Assembly (NCBI GenBank): GCA_964036195.1
Contig: OZ038456.1
Coordinates: 1,922,001-1,986,000 of the forward strand
Source of the DNA: Sphaerolaimus hirsutus
Taxonomy: Eukaryota > Nematoda > Chromadorea > Monhysterida > Sphaerolaimidae
Length of the DNA stretch: 64,000 bases
Reading direction: 5' to 3'
Part shown: positions 1 through 15,200 of the stretch, one piece after another
Layout of the letters: every line of letters begins with the position of its first letter
How positions within the stretch are numbered: the stretch's first letter is position 1
Made by a program: the position numbers and the translations under genes
Notes under the pieces: generated by a model
Database searches by the model: none
What the model was told of the DNA's origin: nothing
Seen by the model: only the letters and a program-made list of their open reading frames with translations

Positions 1-21
1 TACCGTAAATCCCGACCGCAC

Positions 22-289
22 CTGCGGCACCGCAAAATTGCCGGTGTGGTTGCTGCCATCCGTCGGTGCCCGGTGCGGGTGCGTGGGCATCTGGCCTGGC
101 GCTGGCCGCTCTGGGCGCCGGTGCGCGTGCAACAAGAGCTGCAGCGCGGCCAGCTGCGACACCGCTGACCTGTTGTTGTTGTTGTTGTTGTTGTTGATGA
201 TGTTGATGTTGTTGTTGGGGGACGGCTTGGCCTCGGGTTTGGGCAGGCTCACCGGCGCCGCGCAGACCGTCGGTGAGCCACTCGTAGAC
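22..289 (-). CDS. HIF1A: HIF-like visible exon 15 with Asn tract
   Basis: Acceptor CCCATCCCCAG, probable donor CAG|GTGCGG at the window edge. Phase selects the frame [20 protein letters not shown], followed by an asparagine run broken by Ile (encoded by AAC/ATC repeats at about 175-218) and then [15 protein letters not shown]. The overlapping frame would read the same repeat as polyglutamine. Confidence 0.58.
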
Positions 290-3200
290 CTGGGGATGGG
301 TGTTTAGGTTTGTGGTGCCCGTGCCTTGGTGCCAGTGTCAAAGTTTCAAATGCCCTGTAAAATGCAGCGAATTTTACATGACTTTTGACACTTTGCGCGA
401 CATTAGAAATTTTACAGTGTCTTGGAGTGCCACATGAACGATATTTTTATGTTAACAAAGATTGATCCGATAGAAAATGTTGTAAATCATGTCGCGCTAC
501 AGCGTCGGGCATACACATTTCACAGCACTCACCATTTCAAAACTTTGCTTCCTCTGTCCGAACTTGCGTGGATCACGCTGTACATTTGTGGTCGGTCGGT
601 CGCCTGTGCACTCTGGGTAACTTCGGCATTGACTTGCGGTTCGACTAGGACTTCGGACCGGGTTTGGTGTTGGAGCACCTGCACACCAAGTTGCCACACA
701 AGTTAAGTGTCAGAAGATTTAAATTTACTAAATACACACACAATTCAGGCAAAAATTCAACCCCATTGATCCATTTATTTAGAACGACTGTGCGATTAGC
801 ATAAAATGGGTGTTTTTCAGAAAATATAATTAAGTATATAAAATCTAAGAATATTTTCCAACAAAACATTTTTATCACTGAAAAATGCGGAAAAAATATA
901 AATAATGTGCGACTGCGATAGCAAAAGTGCCCAGACAAATCCAACACCAAATTCGCAACATTCTGGGGGTTGCCCCCTTGGAGGACCACCCCCCCCCAAT
1001 TCACCTGGTGGTGCGCAGGTGTGGCTTCGCTGGCGAGTCGGCCGGCCGAACTGTTGCTGGTAGCCGTCAACGGTGTTCTTGTTGTTGTTGACGTTGCGAT
1101 GAGCGCCGGGGGCGGGGCTTGCGCCGCCCGCCCGCCAGCCGCCGGCCATTGGCCAGCGCTCAATTCTGAAAATGGAAAAATGCTTTCAGAAAAGTGATAT
1201 GATTTCCTCAAAATTTTCTTATTTTATCATCAGAAAATTGGGTTTTTGGCAACAAAAAATACATTTTCTCTGTACGCGTGTACTCTGTAAGTGAGTACAT
1301 TACTTTCTGAAAAAGTATATGAAAATGTATTTACCGCGTACACGCGTACGCGTATTTTTCTAGTAAATGTACGTACATTTTAACAACTGTGACTCTGAGG
1401 AAAAATAACTTCATCTCGAATAATACCCTCCCTTGAATAACTCAAAAACTGCTGACGAAATAATAACCTTTTTCGGGTCTTTTTCGAGGATATACGGTAC
1501 TTTTATTCGAACTGGAATTTATCTTCAAATATTTCACTCAAGTGTTATTATAGCTGTTTGCTCAAATGTTGTAGTGAAACAATATGTAATTACAGAAAAA
1601 AGTATTTTTATAAAAATGCAACATAACTCTACACGCGTGCAAAGCGTAAAACCACCGTCAGTAAACCAAACCGACCGGCCAAACTCGTGCTGCAGATGTG
1701 CGTCGGGCGTGGATTGTTTCCCACCTGGCACTGTGCCAGATTGCTGAGCCGGCGACCGACCGACATTGACACTTTGCCCGACAAACCCGACGTCGCCTGC
1801 GCGCAATGGCACTGTGACCGTCATTTCTAGATGGGGGGGATTTTTTGTCAAGGTTTTTAAATGGTGGGGTGGGGTTATTACATTTTTTCCTTCAAGGGGG
1901 TATAGTTTTCTTTCAATGCGAATGGTTCGCTACGGATAAGTTTAAGCTGCGTATACACTGGCACGTGTGACGACAAATTTTTTTGGGCTTCAACTTGTTG
2001 TCACGAAAATAGGATATATGTTGTGTCAGACACCTAGATAACTGTCACTCTTTTTGCCTGGGACAAACATAAATTTTTATATATGACGTAAAAACCAAAA
2101 AAAATTTGTCGTCACAGGTTGTCGGTTCGGTTGAAGGTCATTTGTACTCGGTGGCCTAGTTAACGAGGCTGCATAGAACAAATGACCGTCACAACCGAAC
2201 CGACAACCTGTGACGACAAATTTTTTTATCATTGTGTATGATTACGTCATATATGAAAATTTATGTTTGTTATGACAAAAATAGTGATCGAGATCTACGT
2301 GTCTGACAAAATAAATATTCAATTTTCGTGACATAAAGAAAGTTGAAGCCCAAAAAAAATTTTTTGTCGTCACACGTGCCAGTGTAAACGCAGCTTTAGA
2401 AAACGCCAAAAAATGGCGTCAAGTTGCGAAAGCGGGTGATGCCATGGACGACATACATAAAAAATAACAAAAACACTCAGGTGTGCCAAAAAATGAAAAA
2501 ACGGGCAGTCGTGTTCTCAACGGTCAGACATTTTATACAACAACAAAGGAAAATGAAACCATGTGCCTGACTTGCAAAATACACAAGCCCAAAATGTGTC
2601 CATTGACCTCAATTGACGTCGAAAACTAGAATTGAATGCCGAACCCAATACTGAAAATTTCATCAGCACGTATTTTTTGCGCAGTCAGGAACGGAAACTA
2701 GGGATGGAAAAAACGTTGCGTTTTAACGAAGTGTTAAACAATTTTTTTCAAAACTTCCAAAATACCTGGTGTATAAATAATGAAAATTTCAGGTGGCCCA
2801 AGTGACTTTGCGCCAAAAAATGCATTTTACCTAGTGCATAAGTGCCAGCATTTTTGCTGGCGATTTTTTCCAAAAAGGGATCTGGTGCCACAAGTGGTCC
2901 CGCAAGTGGATAAGTAAATGGGTCAAAAGTCAAGAATAAAGTAACAATGTCAAATTGCAAGCTGAGATTAAAGTCAAGACAGGGGTCTCCAAGATTTTGG
3001 CCCTCGCGGGGGCTGGATAGGTAGCAAATCGCTCCTCCGGAGGGATAGACAGCTGAAAATCGTTCTGGGGGCTGGGGGGCTTAGGGGGGGGGCGTAGGGG
3101 TCAAAATATATAGGCTTTTTCAAGGCATAGAAGGCAGAAAGGGAAAAAAATCGCTAAAACAGGTTAAAAGTAGCTAAAATAGGCTTAAGATAGCTAAAAA

Positions 3201-6200
3201 TAGGTATATAAACATGTGTATAGACGAAAGCTGCGATTTTGAAGGTGAAAAACTATAAAAAGGTGCGAAAATTAGTGATTTTGAGCGAAAATTGAGTCGA
3301 AAATTCTGGAAAATCGCTCCAGATAGGTAGATAGCTGGCCGATTTGGGGGATAGATAACAAAAAATTTGCCTCCGGGATAGATAGATAGCTGGGGGATTT
3401 TGCGGCAGCCCCCCCTAGGAGACCCCTGAGTCAAGAGTCAAAAATGAAGTAATTACCTGTCCATTTGCGGGACCGGCTCCAGGTGCTGCATTTAAAATTT
3501 TTTTTGCCATTAATCACCATTTAATGCTATCTCATCGATCCATAACCATCATTTGACTACCTATATGAAACACCACTAAGTACTGAGTGTGTTTCATATG
3601 TTAAAATTGACTCAAACATATTTTGAAGATTTATGTTTAAGCTGCGTTTACACTGCGACTTGTGACGACAATTTTAAAAAGTGAAGAAGTTCCATAATTT
3701 TGGAATAAAGTTCCATATATGCAAGAAAATGCAGTGAAGCATACTCACTAGTTACAGTGAAACATTTCAAAAATATTCAGCTTGTCGGTTCGCTTTTTTG
3801 AATCGAAAACCGAAATATTTTTATGATGCTTATAACTCTGGAACGACATGGACAATTTATCTGCAAATTGGCATGTGAGTGCACTTAACTAGTGAGTATG
3901 CTTCACTGCATTTTTTTGCATATATGAAACTTTATTCCAAAATTATGGAACTTTTTCACTTCGAATTGTCGGCACGAGTCGTAGTGTAAACGCAGCTTTA
4001 ACAAAACGTTGTTTTTTAAAAACGAGGTCGTAAAACACTTTTTCCATCCCTAGCGGTGCGTCATCGACAGAAATTTCATGTGATAAAAACCAAAAAAGAC
4101 GGGTTGCAAAATGCCGGCACATTGGGCCCCCACACGCTAGTTGACATCGGCACCAAATGTCAACTGGTGCCGATCCCGATTCAAAGCTTGCTGACGAGTG
4201 GACCAACGACGTTCAAACGCAATCTTTGAATTAGGAACGGAACCAGTTGACATTTGGTGTCGATGTCAATTGAGGCATCTAGTTCCGAATGTCGTTAAGT
4301 CCATCATTTTGGGGTTTTTCAAAAATGCATTTGAAATTTCAAAGTTGGCCCGAGCAGGCAACTTTAAAGTGACAAGTCTTGCCCAAAACTTTTTGAAAAG
4401 CTTATGAATTTGTCTACATTTTCCATATTATAAACCCTCTGGCCGGAATATATACTCATAGTTATGATGAGTTTTTTGACATCACCTCAGCAGATTCAGT
4501 GGAGATAACGAGTTTCGGGTGAAATTTCACTTGAATGTCGGTATCTCCACTTCCTATTTATTACTGTTACACCTCATCATACCGTATCTATAAGGTGTTA
4601 AAATTCATATATTGATGCTGGCATACTACACAAAGGACTTGCTATGTATAGCATTAATGGTGGGGAAATTATGCCTTTTTCATGTAGTGGCTCCAAACGG
4701 CGCCATTTTTATGGAGTGGCGCCAAGGACTCCAAAATGGCGCCATTTTTATGGAGTGGCGCCATGGACTCGAAAACGGCGCCATTTTTATGGAGTGGCGC
4801 CGTGGACTTGGAAAGGCGCCATTTTTATGGAGTGGCACCGTGGACTCGGAAACGGCGCCATTTTTATGGAGTGGCGCCATGGACTCGGAAACGGCGCCAT
4901 TTTTATGGAGTGGCGCCATGGACTTGGAAACGGCGCCATTTTTATGGAGTGGCGCCATGGACTCGGAAATGGTGCTATTTTTATGGAGTGGCGCCATGGA
5001 CTCGGAAACGGTGCCATTTTTATGGAGTGGCGCCATGGACTCGGAAACGGCGCCATTTTTATGGAGTGGCGCCATGGACTCGGAAATGGCGCCATTTTAA
5101 TGGAGTGGTGCCATGGACTCGGAAACGGCGCCATTCATATGGAGTGGCGCTGTGGACTCGGAAACGGCACCATTTTTATGGAGTGGCGCCATGGACTCGG
5201 AAACGGCGCCATTTTTATGGAGTGGTGCCATGGACTCGGAAATGGTGCTATTTTTATGGAGTGGCGCCATGGACTCGGAAATGGCGCCATTTTTATGGAG
5301 TGGCGCCATGGACTTGGAAACGGTGCCATTTTTATGGAGTGGCGCCATGGACTCGGAAACGGCGCCATTTTTATGGAGTGGCGCCATGGACTCGGAAACG
5401 GCGCCATTTTAATGGAGTGGCGTCATGGACTTGGAAACAGCACCATTCATATGGAGTGGCGTCATGGACTCGGAAATGGCGCCATTTTTATGGAGTGGTG
5501 CCATGGACTCGGAAATGGCGCCATTTTTATGGAGTGGCGCCATGGACTCGGAAATGGCGCCATTTTTATGGAGTGGCACCATGGACTCGGAAACGGTGCC
5601 ATTTTTATGGAGTGGCACCATTGACCCGGAAACGGTGCCATTTTTATGGAGTGGCACCATGGACTCGGAAACGGTGCCATTTTTATGGAGTGGCGCCATG
5701 GACTCGGAAATGGTGCCATTTTAATGGAGTGGCGCCATGGACTTGGAAACAACGCCATTCATATGGAGTGGTGCCATGGACTCGGAAATGGCGCCATTTT
5801 TATGGAGTGGCGCCATGGACTCGGAAATGGCGCCATTTTTATGGATTGGTGCCATGGACTCGGAAATGGCGCCATTTTTATGGAGTGGCGCCATGGACTC
5901 GAAAATGGCGCCATTTTTATGGAGTGGGGCCATGGACTCCAAAATGGCGCCATTTTTTATGGAAACGTACAATAACACATCTGAATAATGAACCAAAAAT
6001 AACACAGCTTTTCACTGCAATATTTCATTTTTACTAAAGTTGGCGGACATTTCACCCTACGAAATCGGAGAGTTAGAATTTGCTTGTGAATAGAGCAAAC
6101 AACGAAACTTGTGTCCCACGCGGACGCTAGAAATTGAAAAAGAAAATCATATTAAAAGAAAAATGGACGTTTCGCTGCGTCCTTGAGTGCCACGCCCTAG

Positions 6201-9200
6201 TTATCTACATTTTCAATGTTGCTCGTAAAGAATTTGACCATTCAAACTACCGTTTTACTGTTCAAACTACTGTTTTGGTTTTTATTTTATTGTTCATTTG
6301 TTGGCTCCATTCCAACAGAAGAGAACTTGGCAGCCGGCCAAAATTTCGAAATCCGCTATTAATATGAATAAAATAGGCACACAACAGCTATATAACCATG
6401 TATATAAACGAAAATAGCGATTATGAAGGTGGAAATTGGCAAAGCGAAGCAAATTCTAACGATTGTTAGATAACTTTCAGTTTTCACTCTCATTTGTATA
6501 ATATGCAACTGGTAACTGGGATAAGCGCTAAGTTTTCATACGTGACCCAATCTATTCCAATCGTTAAAATATTGCGTCACAATACCCAATGCTGTCATGC
6601 ACTCTCCACTGGAGAGATTGACGCAAATGTTTGTAGGGTGATATGTCTGCTGACTTTATGCAACAATTAATTTTGAAATAATTCACAAAATTGTATTCAT
6701 TCAATAAGGTAGGATTCTGTTCATACTTTCCGGTCCGCTGAGTATACTGCTGTTTTGGCGTCAATGCCAATGCCAGTGGCGCCTACAAATGGCGCCTGCG
6801 CCATGGCGCCATTCCCTTACTACAGAGGTAAAAAAATTTTTTTGGGGGGGGGCCCCCCGTTCGCCGGGCTCTGTATACAATCCGCCCCCCACTCAAAAAT
6901 CCTGGCTAAGTCCCTGAATTCCCTGTAAAATGTTGAAAGTCATCTAAAAGACCATGCAAAATGTCATGTAAAAGACCCTGAAAAAACTCATAAGTCATGC
7001 AAAACATTGAAAACTGTAACAAATATAAAATAAAATAAGTGAAAGGATGAAATATGATGGAGATGGAGTTGGATAATCGCACTCGCACCCATGATACGCT
7101 GGAAGATGATTCTAATGATACATCAATGTGAGTATTTAAATTCAGTCTTTATATGAGAATCAAAATGAACTCCATAAAAATGGCGCCATTTTCAAGTTCA
7201 TTGCATCATTCCATAAAAATGGCGCTGTTTCCTAGTCCATGGCGCCACTCCATAAAAATGGCGCAGTTTCCAAGTCCATGGCACCACTCCATAAAAATGG
7301 CGCAGTTTCCAAGTCCATGGCACCACTCCATAAAAATGGCGCAGTTTCCAAGTCCATGGTGCCACTCCATAAAAATGGCGCCATTTTTGAGTTCATGGCG
7401 CCACTCCATAAAAATGGCGCCATTTCCTAGTCCGTGGCGCCACTCCATAAAAATGGCGCCATTTCCTAGTCCATGGCGCCACTCCATAAAAATGGCGCCG
7501 TGCGCCACTCCATAAAAATGGCGCCGTGCGCCACTCCATAAAAATGGCGCCGTGCGCCACTCCATAAAAATGGCGCTGTTTCCTAGTCCGCGGTGCCACT
7601 CCATAAAAAATAAAAATAAAAATTTCATCAATTTCAGGGTGGACATACCGACATTCGGATGATTTTTTTCATTTTTTTCAAAAATTGGTGTCTCTGTATC
7701 TCGGGAACGGAGTGAGATATTGAGAAAAAAAAATTCTATAATGAACAAATATATATGCATATATCAGATCTGCACCTAACTCATTTTTTGTCATTTTGGT
7801 TCTTACCGACATACGGAACTAGATGCCTCAATTAGTGTGTGGAGGGCCCTTTTTCCACACAATACGGTAACACGTAGACCCGTTATTTCAAGGATTACGG
7901 TAACTTGTGAAAGGGGATCATGCTTGAAAATCGTTGCACCGGTGACGTTCTGATGGCGGGCGCCTGCGCCAGACGCGCGCAAACTAGAGTAAACCGTGGG
8001 AAAAAGTCTTCAATTTTGTCCTCACAATTTAAACGGGCACACACAGAGACAATTACTTCAGAAACAACACTGAGAAAATGATTGAGTCTTCACAACACAC
8101 CCAAAAGAGCGCAGTGGTTGGGGATGAAGCGATAGGGATGGAAAACAGTGCTTTTTTCAACGACCCCGCTTTTTTAAAAGCGCTTCTTTCGTTGTTGTTT
8201 TTTTACAAAAATGTCCTGACATTTCCAAATTTGCCCACTTAACAGCAGTGCAGCCTGGTGAACAGCGTTTGCGACCCTTCGCCCATTTTAACCTTCAAAA
8301 CAACTATTTTTGTTTATATGTATATATGTATGTACTTATATACCTACTTTGAGCAAAATTTTAATCATTTTGAGTCATTTTTTCCTTTTTCTGCCTCTAT
8401 ACCTTGAAAACCACTATATTTACATTGCACCCTCAACAGCCCAGCACGTTTTAGTTTTTTTTTAATTTTAGTTTGAGTGGTAGACTAGGTTTAGATAGAT
8501 AGCGTGAGATTTTACGGAGGGTCATCCAGAACCGACAAAACTTCACCAAGGTATTGCAAAATTCCATAAAAATTTTTGCCAGCGCTTTTTTGAAAAGCGA
8601 CTTTTGAAAAAACGGTTGAAAAAAGCGCTGGTCATCCCTAGCTTTTCCAAAAAAAACTTTTCCGTAAACCGTATTCCCAAATTGAAACGCAAACCCACAT
8701 TCCAGGAAAGTAAATATTCCGTTTGGTCTGGAAATCCAGTCATATCTATCACAACATGTAATACAACCATTAAATATAAAAAAGAAAACAAAATACACAC
8801 ATGAATACATAAAAACACCCAAAAAAACCCCAAAAAATGCCCACCTGCATTTGTGTGCTGTGCTGCAGGCGGGTGTGCAGCTGGTGCGTGGAGCGACTGC
8901 CGCCCGCCAGCCGGCGAAAAGGGCTCGCCGCCGAGCCACCCGAGTCGCGCTGAAATTGGGCACCGTGCCAAACAATTTATTTTTTCTTTTTTTTTGAAAT
9001 CAAGGCTTGAAAAAACTGACTTTTTTGCAAAGCTAAGCGTGAAAAAGCTAGGGAACTCGCTCTCACTGTAGGGTATTGGAAATGTTTTCAAGCGTTGAAT
9101 GTTTTGCCAACCACTTCCGAAATCACTAACAAAAAAGAACAACATAAACTGACAAGTCTCACTGATCAATTGTTTGCGGCCACTAGCAGTAGCCTCGTTA

Positions 9201-12200
9201 TCGTCCATGTTCCCATTTTTGGCACCGAGCCAATCCAAGGGTGGGGCTGCGCCGGCACCCATTTGCTGCGCATTTACCCCACTCATGTTTTTCGATGCCC
9301 CAAGCACGTTTGTGTTTCGCTGGCTCGAACTGAAAAAATGTAGTGAAAAATGTAATGTAATCGATTCAAATTCCCAAATTCACGCACTGTTACAATAATT
9401 GAAAATAATCCCGGTATCTATGATTCACTTGAATCTGAAAGATGACGTTTCCTGTAGGCATCAATGGCATCAACACCCTATCAGCGTCCACACACTATTT
9501 GACACTTGTCAACTGGTCTGTCAACTCATATTTCAACTTCACGTGTCGCACAGCGATCTTCCAATGCACTTGCCGTAATAGTTAATTTTTCAACATTGCC
9601 GCGTGTACATTTGGAGATAACTCTGCGATACGCGAAGCCAAAAATATGAGTTGACGCAGACCAGTTGACACATATGTGTGTGGGCCGCAAACTTGTAACA
9701 CCCCCACAACTAAAAAAAGACCAAACTAATAAGCTCCGCCCCCTCAAACTCACGCAACTACAGTATGCTTGGCTACGACGTATCTGCCCTTGTGTCCCCT
9801 CGTTGTGTGGGTTACGGTAGCCGCGTCTGTGCTCAGCCAACAATGTCCGCCAGCCCCGTGCATTACCCGGTAGTAACCGGTGGACGCGTAGCCCTTGGAG
9901 AACACTGAGCGGTGAGAGGGGACATAAGTTTCGGTTGGGGTGAACTGGGGTGGCCGGGACATAAGTTTGAGTTGGGGTTACCCGATTTCCCAGACTATCC
10001 GCTGACCCCCCCCCCCCCCGAATAAGCCAGCTGTCTGGTTATCCGGAGGGTTTTTTAAAATAAATTTCACCCAAATTTTTGCTCAAAATAGCTTATTTTC
10101 ATCCCCTTTTTACCTATTTTCACCTTTTCATTTCACCATTTTGCCCTTTTCAGCTAGTTTTCACCATTTTTAGTCACTTTCCCGTTTCTTGAAAGAGCTA
10201 CACAGCTCTTAGTCTACACTTAGTCTCACCATTTTCCCACTTTAAAGTAGGCAGTTATACTGATAGCTGATCAAAACAACTTCAAAGGTAGCAAGTTCAA
10301 AGTCAAAATAAAATAGAAAAGGCCAAAAACTGACAGTCCTTGAGCGATTTAGCCAATGCTGGTAGATCCTGGGCAAACACCAAATTGTAAAAAGATGTCC
10401 CCACCAAACTCTTTGGGTCGTAACCCAACAGTGTGAGAACGCTGCGAATGGAGACAGAATTGTGAACATGATCTTAACTTTTTTCAATATAAGAAGTTTA
10501 TGTTTTTGAATAACTCCTACCTTCCAGATAATTTTGACTATTCATGGAGGGGGTGACATCTTTCCGTGAGAATGTATACATTTACACATTTCTACAACAT
10601 ACGATGTACATAACATTCGAAAGACTATCCATTTTTTCAAAACAATCTTTAAAACATTTTTAAAAAAACGTGTTTGAAAAAACACCTTCCACATTTCACC
10701 GCACTTCACCCAGACCCCAAATCTAACCTCTCATTACAATAGCTGAATTTCATGTCGCACGTGTGTCTGGTTATCAATGCGGTCTGAGCGCTGCCATCTG
10801 CAGCCAGGGCATTTCCCGCCGCCGCGTAGCTGTGCAACTGAAATTAATTTTGATAATTTTATGGTTGATTTTAAGATGAGTGTGTGATGGTAATGATGTT
10901 GTTTTTGTGAGAGAGACAAGCCTGTATTTTTGAAGGATTCAAAAACACTATTGCGCGATGTTTCAATGTGGTTTGGTGGTTTTGTAGTACTATTGGTTTA
11001 TGCAACTAATTTAACCCCATTCAGACAATATATTGATCTTTCATTTCACTTAATAATCTGACTAAAAAAACTCTTTCCCTCGAATAACTCCCAGTCAAAC
11101 AATTCTGATGAAAAAATAACTCCCCTGGGGACTTATTCGAGGATATACGGTATTTAATTTCTGAACCGGGAGCGGGGAGTAGGGAGGGCCGCACCCTCTA
11201 AACATTACATAGCAAAACAATCCCCCCCCCGCGGGGGTGCACTGATACGCACATCTGCCCGATACGAAAAAAAGTGAAAAACGCTGCGCAATGACATTAG
11301 TGAACTTTTTTCACTTCACTCATATCTGAAAATCACTTGAAAATGTGTCAAGTGAAAAACAGTGAAAAATGGCTATTTTTCACTGTTTTTTTTCACTTGA
11401 CACATTTTCAAGTGATTTTCAGATATGAGTGAAGTGAAAAAAGTTCACTAATGTCATTGCGCAACTTTTTTTCACTTTACTCATATCTGAAAATCACTTG
11501 AAAAAGTGTCAAGTGAAAAAAACGGGCAAATGTGCGTATCGGGCAGATGTGCGTATCAGGCCTGCCCCCCCGCACCCCACCCACCGTCTCAGGCATTCCA
11601 TGCAGCAATCTAACCACGGTGGGCTTGCTAACCACCCCATCCCCATTGCCACCCTGGCCAGCCCCCTTTTTCTTGCCGCCGCCACCCCTGCCCGGCCTGT
11701 GAGGGGGGCGCGCCGACACGTTGTCCACCCCCGAGGGGGAGCCGAGGGGTAGCGATTGGCCCGCTGCCAAGTGCACCGTGCGCATGTTGAAGCTGACCGC
11801 CTGTGGGGGGCGTGATTTTTGGGTGAATGTTGGGTGGGCTGGACGGGGGCTGGTGGGCTGGACGATTCGCCGTGGACGGGGGTTGATTTAGTGGGCTGGA
11901 CGATTCGCCTGGATTTTGCGCTCGAAAATTGTTTGGCGGCTTCGGTGGCAAAAAGGGTGTTGCGGTGTTTAAGAAAGGGGTTAAAGGGGGGTGTAGCCGA
12001 AAATTGTCCACCAAAGGGTAGGGTTTACGAAAGATATACGAACATATACACCTCTAGACATCAACAGCAATAAAAATAGTTTGAATTTGTTTTAAAGTTA
12101 AAGTTTGAATGTTAAAGGAGTAAAAAAAGGCAAGGTGCAGAAAAACTGACCTTATAGGTTGCCGATCTAAGATTCAAATTTCTTCCTCTGGGGCTGATAA

Positions 12201-15200
12201 CACTTTTTATGCGCAGCACCACTTTACGACAGCCCATCGAACTTAAAGGGTCGTTTGAGGAATCTTGTTCCGGTGCCAAAGCGGGTGGTGTCGCGCTGAA
12301 AGCCGGATACACTTTTTCATTTTGTGACTTCCAAATTTTATTCCATCCAAATTCCAAATAGATTTCGTTAATTTGGGTGGAAAATAGTTAGCTGTCAAGT
12401 GTGATGACCGGATTTGTCAATTGTTGCGTAATTTGTCAGATCGTTTTTGTCAAAGTATCAACACCGAAAGTCGATAACCATCTTAAAAAAACCCACAAAG
12501 CCAATAAATGCACCTCATATCATGATCCGGGTCCTTCTCGGCTCCGGAAACGGGTACCCGTTCCATAAGTTCCGCCTGCGCGTGTTGGGCAGCATCGCCG
12601 ACACCATGTTCACCTTCGATGGGTCCGTTGTCATCGCATTCGCCATCGACATCGACCTGGGAGAAGGGGGGCTGGTAATGGATTGTGATGTTGAGAAGTG
12701 AAGCTGCAATAACTTTTGGCCAAGAGACATCTATATGATGGATATCGTGGAAAAAGCCACAATAACAAAGATTAACAGTCTGCATCGTAAAAAAACCTTA
12801 CACGACTGAAGCATCAGCTCAATTACACACATTGACTCAATAGCGCTATGCCGTATGACGTCGAAATTCCCTCCAGTGGGTTTATTTTTCAAACTGCAAA
12901 TTTTGAGGGGGGGGGTAATCGAGGGAGGGGTATTTCGAGGGGGTTTATTACTTCGACCGAATTATTACCAGAATTTTTTTGATCTCCCGCAGTTTGTTTG
13001 TAACGTAGACGTATAAAAATGCAACAATAACCGACATGTATAAGCGTCGTAACCGACATGTATAAGTGTTTTTCATTCAGAAAGTGCAGTTTTTGGCAAT
13101 TAAATTCTCTTTGCACTCATTTCGGGTGGGGGTATTTCGAGGGAAGAGGTATTTTTCTGGGTGCTGATTTTGAGGGGGTATTTCGAGGGTGAGATATTTT
13201 CAGGGGGGGGGTATATAGATGAACAACAGTTCTTAATTCACTCTACTTTAGATATTTTACTAATTCTTCTCACGTCCCGTTCCCAATTGTTCAAAGTTAC
13301 CCCAACCTGCATCTCCAACTCGTCATCTAACCCATCCACAATGGGCTGCGCCTGCCCGACACCGCCCGCCTGTCGGGCACCCTGCCCGACTTGCCCGCCC
13401 TTGGCACCGAGCGCCGACACGTCAATCAGTTGGCACACGTCCGACGGGTGCACGAAGTCGCGTACTGAGCGACCTACTAGGTCGGTCTGGGAGGGGGGGG
13501 GGGGTGATTTTTTTATTTTTTTATTTGGATTTTTAGGGTTTGATTTTTTACTTGGTATTATTATCATTGCGTCGTTTTGTGCGTTGTTTTTTTTGTTGTC
13601 TGTGAATGCAATTTTTTACAACGTCATTTTTGATATTGAATGCCATGGGTCGATAAGGTGCCACTAGGGTTCAAACGGGATTGACTTTTCGGGATCGGGA
13701 TCGGGATCGGGATTCACTTTTTGAGATTTCGGGATCGGGATCGGGATCGGGATTGGGGTTTCGGGATCGGGATCGGGATTGGGGTTTCGGGATCGGGATC
13801 GGGATCGGGACTGCTAAATCCCGGAATTTCACGGGATCCGGGATCGGGATCGGGATCCCGTTTGAACCCTAGTGCCAACATGGTATTTAAAAGCTTCATA
13901 AAAGCTCAGTAAGCTTTATATTTACAAGCACAATCCAGATGTTTTTTCTCCTTTCAAATCTGACCTGTGATAAATCATTATCGCGTGACAGCACAAATGA
14001 TCAATTTTTAAATACATAAAAAATAACACAGACAGTTGTGTTTTGCATAATATTATACGCAGTTTTATATCTTTGCAATTTTACTTTAACTTCAAAACCT
14101 CGTAAATGAAACTCGGGAGAAAATCTAATGACTTATTCATAGCAATTTTAGATTTTTCCTACAAAGTCCCCCTGGCTTTATCAGTTTATTTAAATATTAA
14201 TGTGTTTATTTCTAGATAAACTGCCCACTGTCAGGTTAATGATAAATAGTTATTTTGATTGAAGGGAATTAACCAGACTTTAACAACCCTCAAGCCAAGA
14301 AAGTTCCACACTGTTCTAGAGAAACTCGAAAAGAAAACTCTAGAGAAACTCGTTCTAAAAAAAAGTAATTACCGCGAAAAAGTGTATAAAGCTATCCTGG
14401 ACATAATCACAAACATTGTCAAGTTATGACAATAAAAGTTTCAAGAGTTGCACAAAAGAATATGAATTTGGATTTCGTTTATCAAAAATAATTGTTTTTT
14501 AAAAGTTAACATTGAAACTTGATCAAATTTAAAAAAGAATGCATTAAGAACTGTTGCACAGGGTAAGATAAAAATGAGAACAGTTTCAACGCTTAGAGAT
14601 GAGTGGAGCCTCAAGTGTAGGGTGTCAAAAAAAATTTTAAATGGAAAACGGAAACGGAAGAATTTTTTCAGCAGCCGGAAAACGGAACGGAAAACAATTT
14701 GCACTTGGCGGAAAACGGAAACGAAAAAAAAATTCAGCAGCCAAGGAAAAATGGGCCGGAAAAACGGACAAATGAAATTTGCACGGAAATGGTAAAATTT
14801 GCAGAAATTTTGCTGGAAAACAGATAAAATTTGCTGAAATTTTGCTGGAAGTGAAAAAAATTTGCAGAAATTTTGCTGGAAACAGAAAAAATTTACATAA
14901 TTGACAATCTGCATGAATGTCTACCAGTTTGGCTGGAACAGAAAACAGAAAGTTCAGCCAGAAAAAGGTAAAATGAAGCAGAAAAATGGAAAATTGAGGC
15001 GGAAAACGGAAAAAAAGACAGAAAAACTGGAAATTGAAGCGGATAACGGAAAAAGGCGGAAAAACAGAAAATTTAGCCGGAAAACGGAAAATGAGCCGGA
15101 AAAACGGAAACGGAAAAAAAGTGGCCGGAAAACGGAGAAAAAAAATTGTAGGAGACGGTAAACGGAAAAAATTTGCCTGCGGAAAACGGAAACGGAAATT

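Larger units (their letters stand above)
2699..4052. mobile_element. TAGGGATGGAAAA element carrying nested insertions
   Basis: Begins TAGGGATGGAAAAAACG and ends with its inverse, TTTTTCCATCCCTA. Contains three further insertions (2882-3483, 2980-3428, 3640-3997). Confidence 0.6.
4124..7849. mobile_element. 3.7-kb composite inverted element with minisatellite arms
   Basis: Left side GGGCCCCCACACGCTAG then GAGGCATCTAGTTCCG near 4274; right side is the inverse (CGGAACTAGATGCCTC near 7814, then GTGTGTGGAGGGCCC). Each arm carries a block of the same 39-bp minisatellite, in opposite orientation. No transposase is visible. The whole may be one element or nested insertions. Confidence 0.5.

Noticed and set aside
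4644..6037. Long open frames of 160-430 codons on both strands (repeats of [13 protein letters not shown] and GVAPWTRK)
   Set aside because: They are readings of the 39-bp minisatellite; 39 is divisible by three, so all frames stay open. No start context, splicing or family match.
7153..7760. Open frames on both strands over 7153-7760
   Set aside because: Same minisatellite, inverted; shadows of the repeat.
8543..9307. Single 254-codon minus-strand open frame
   Set aside because: It joins two HIF-like exons (9163-9329 and 8845-8949) through an intron that happens to be open; GT/AG sites and phase support splicing.
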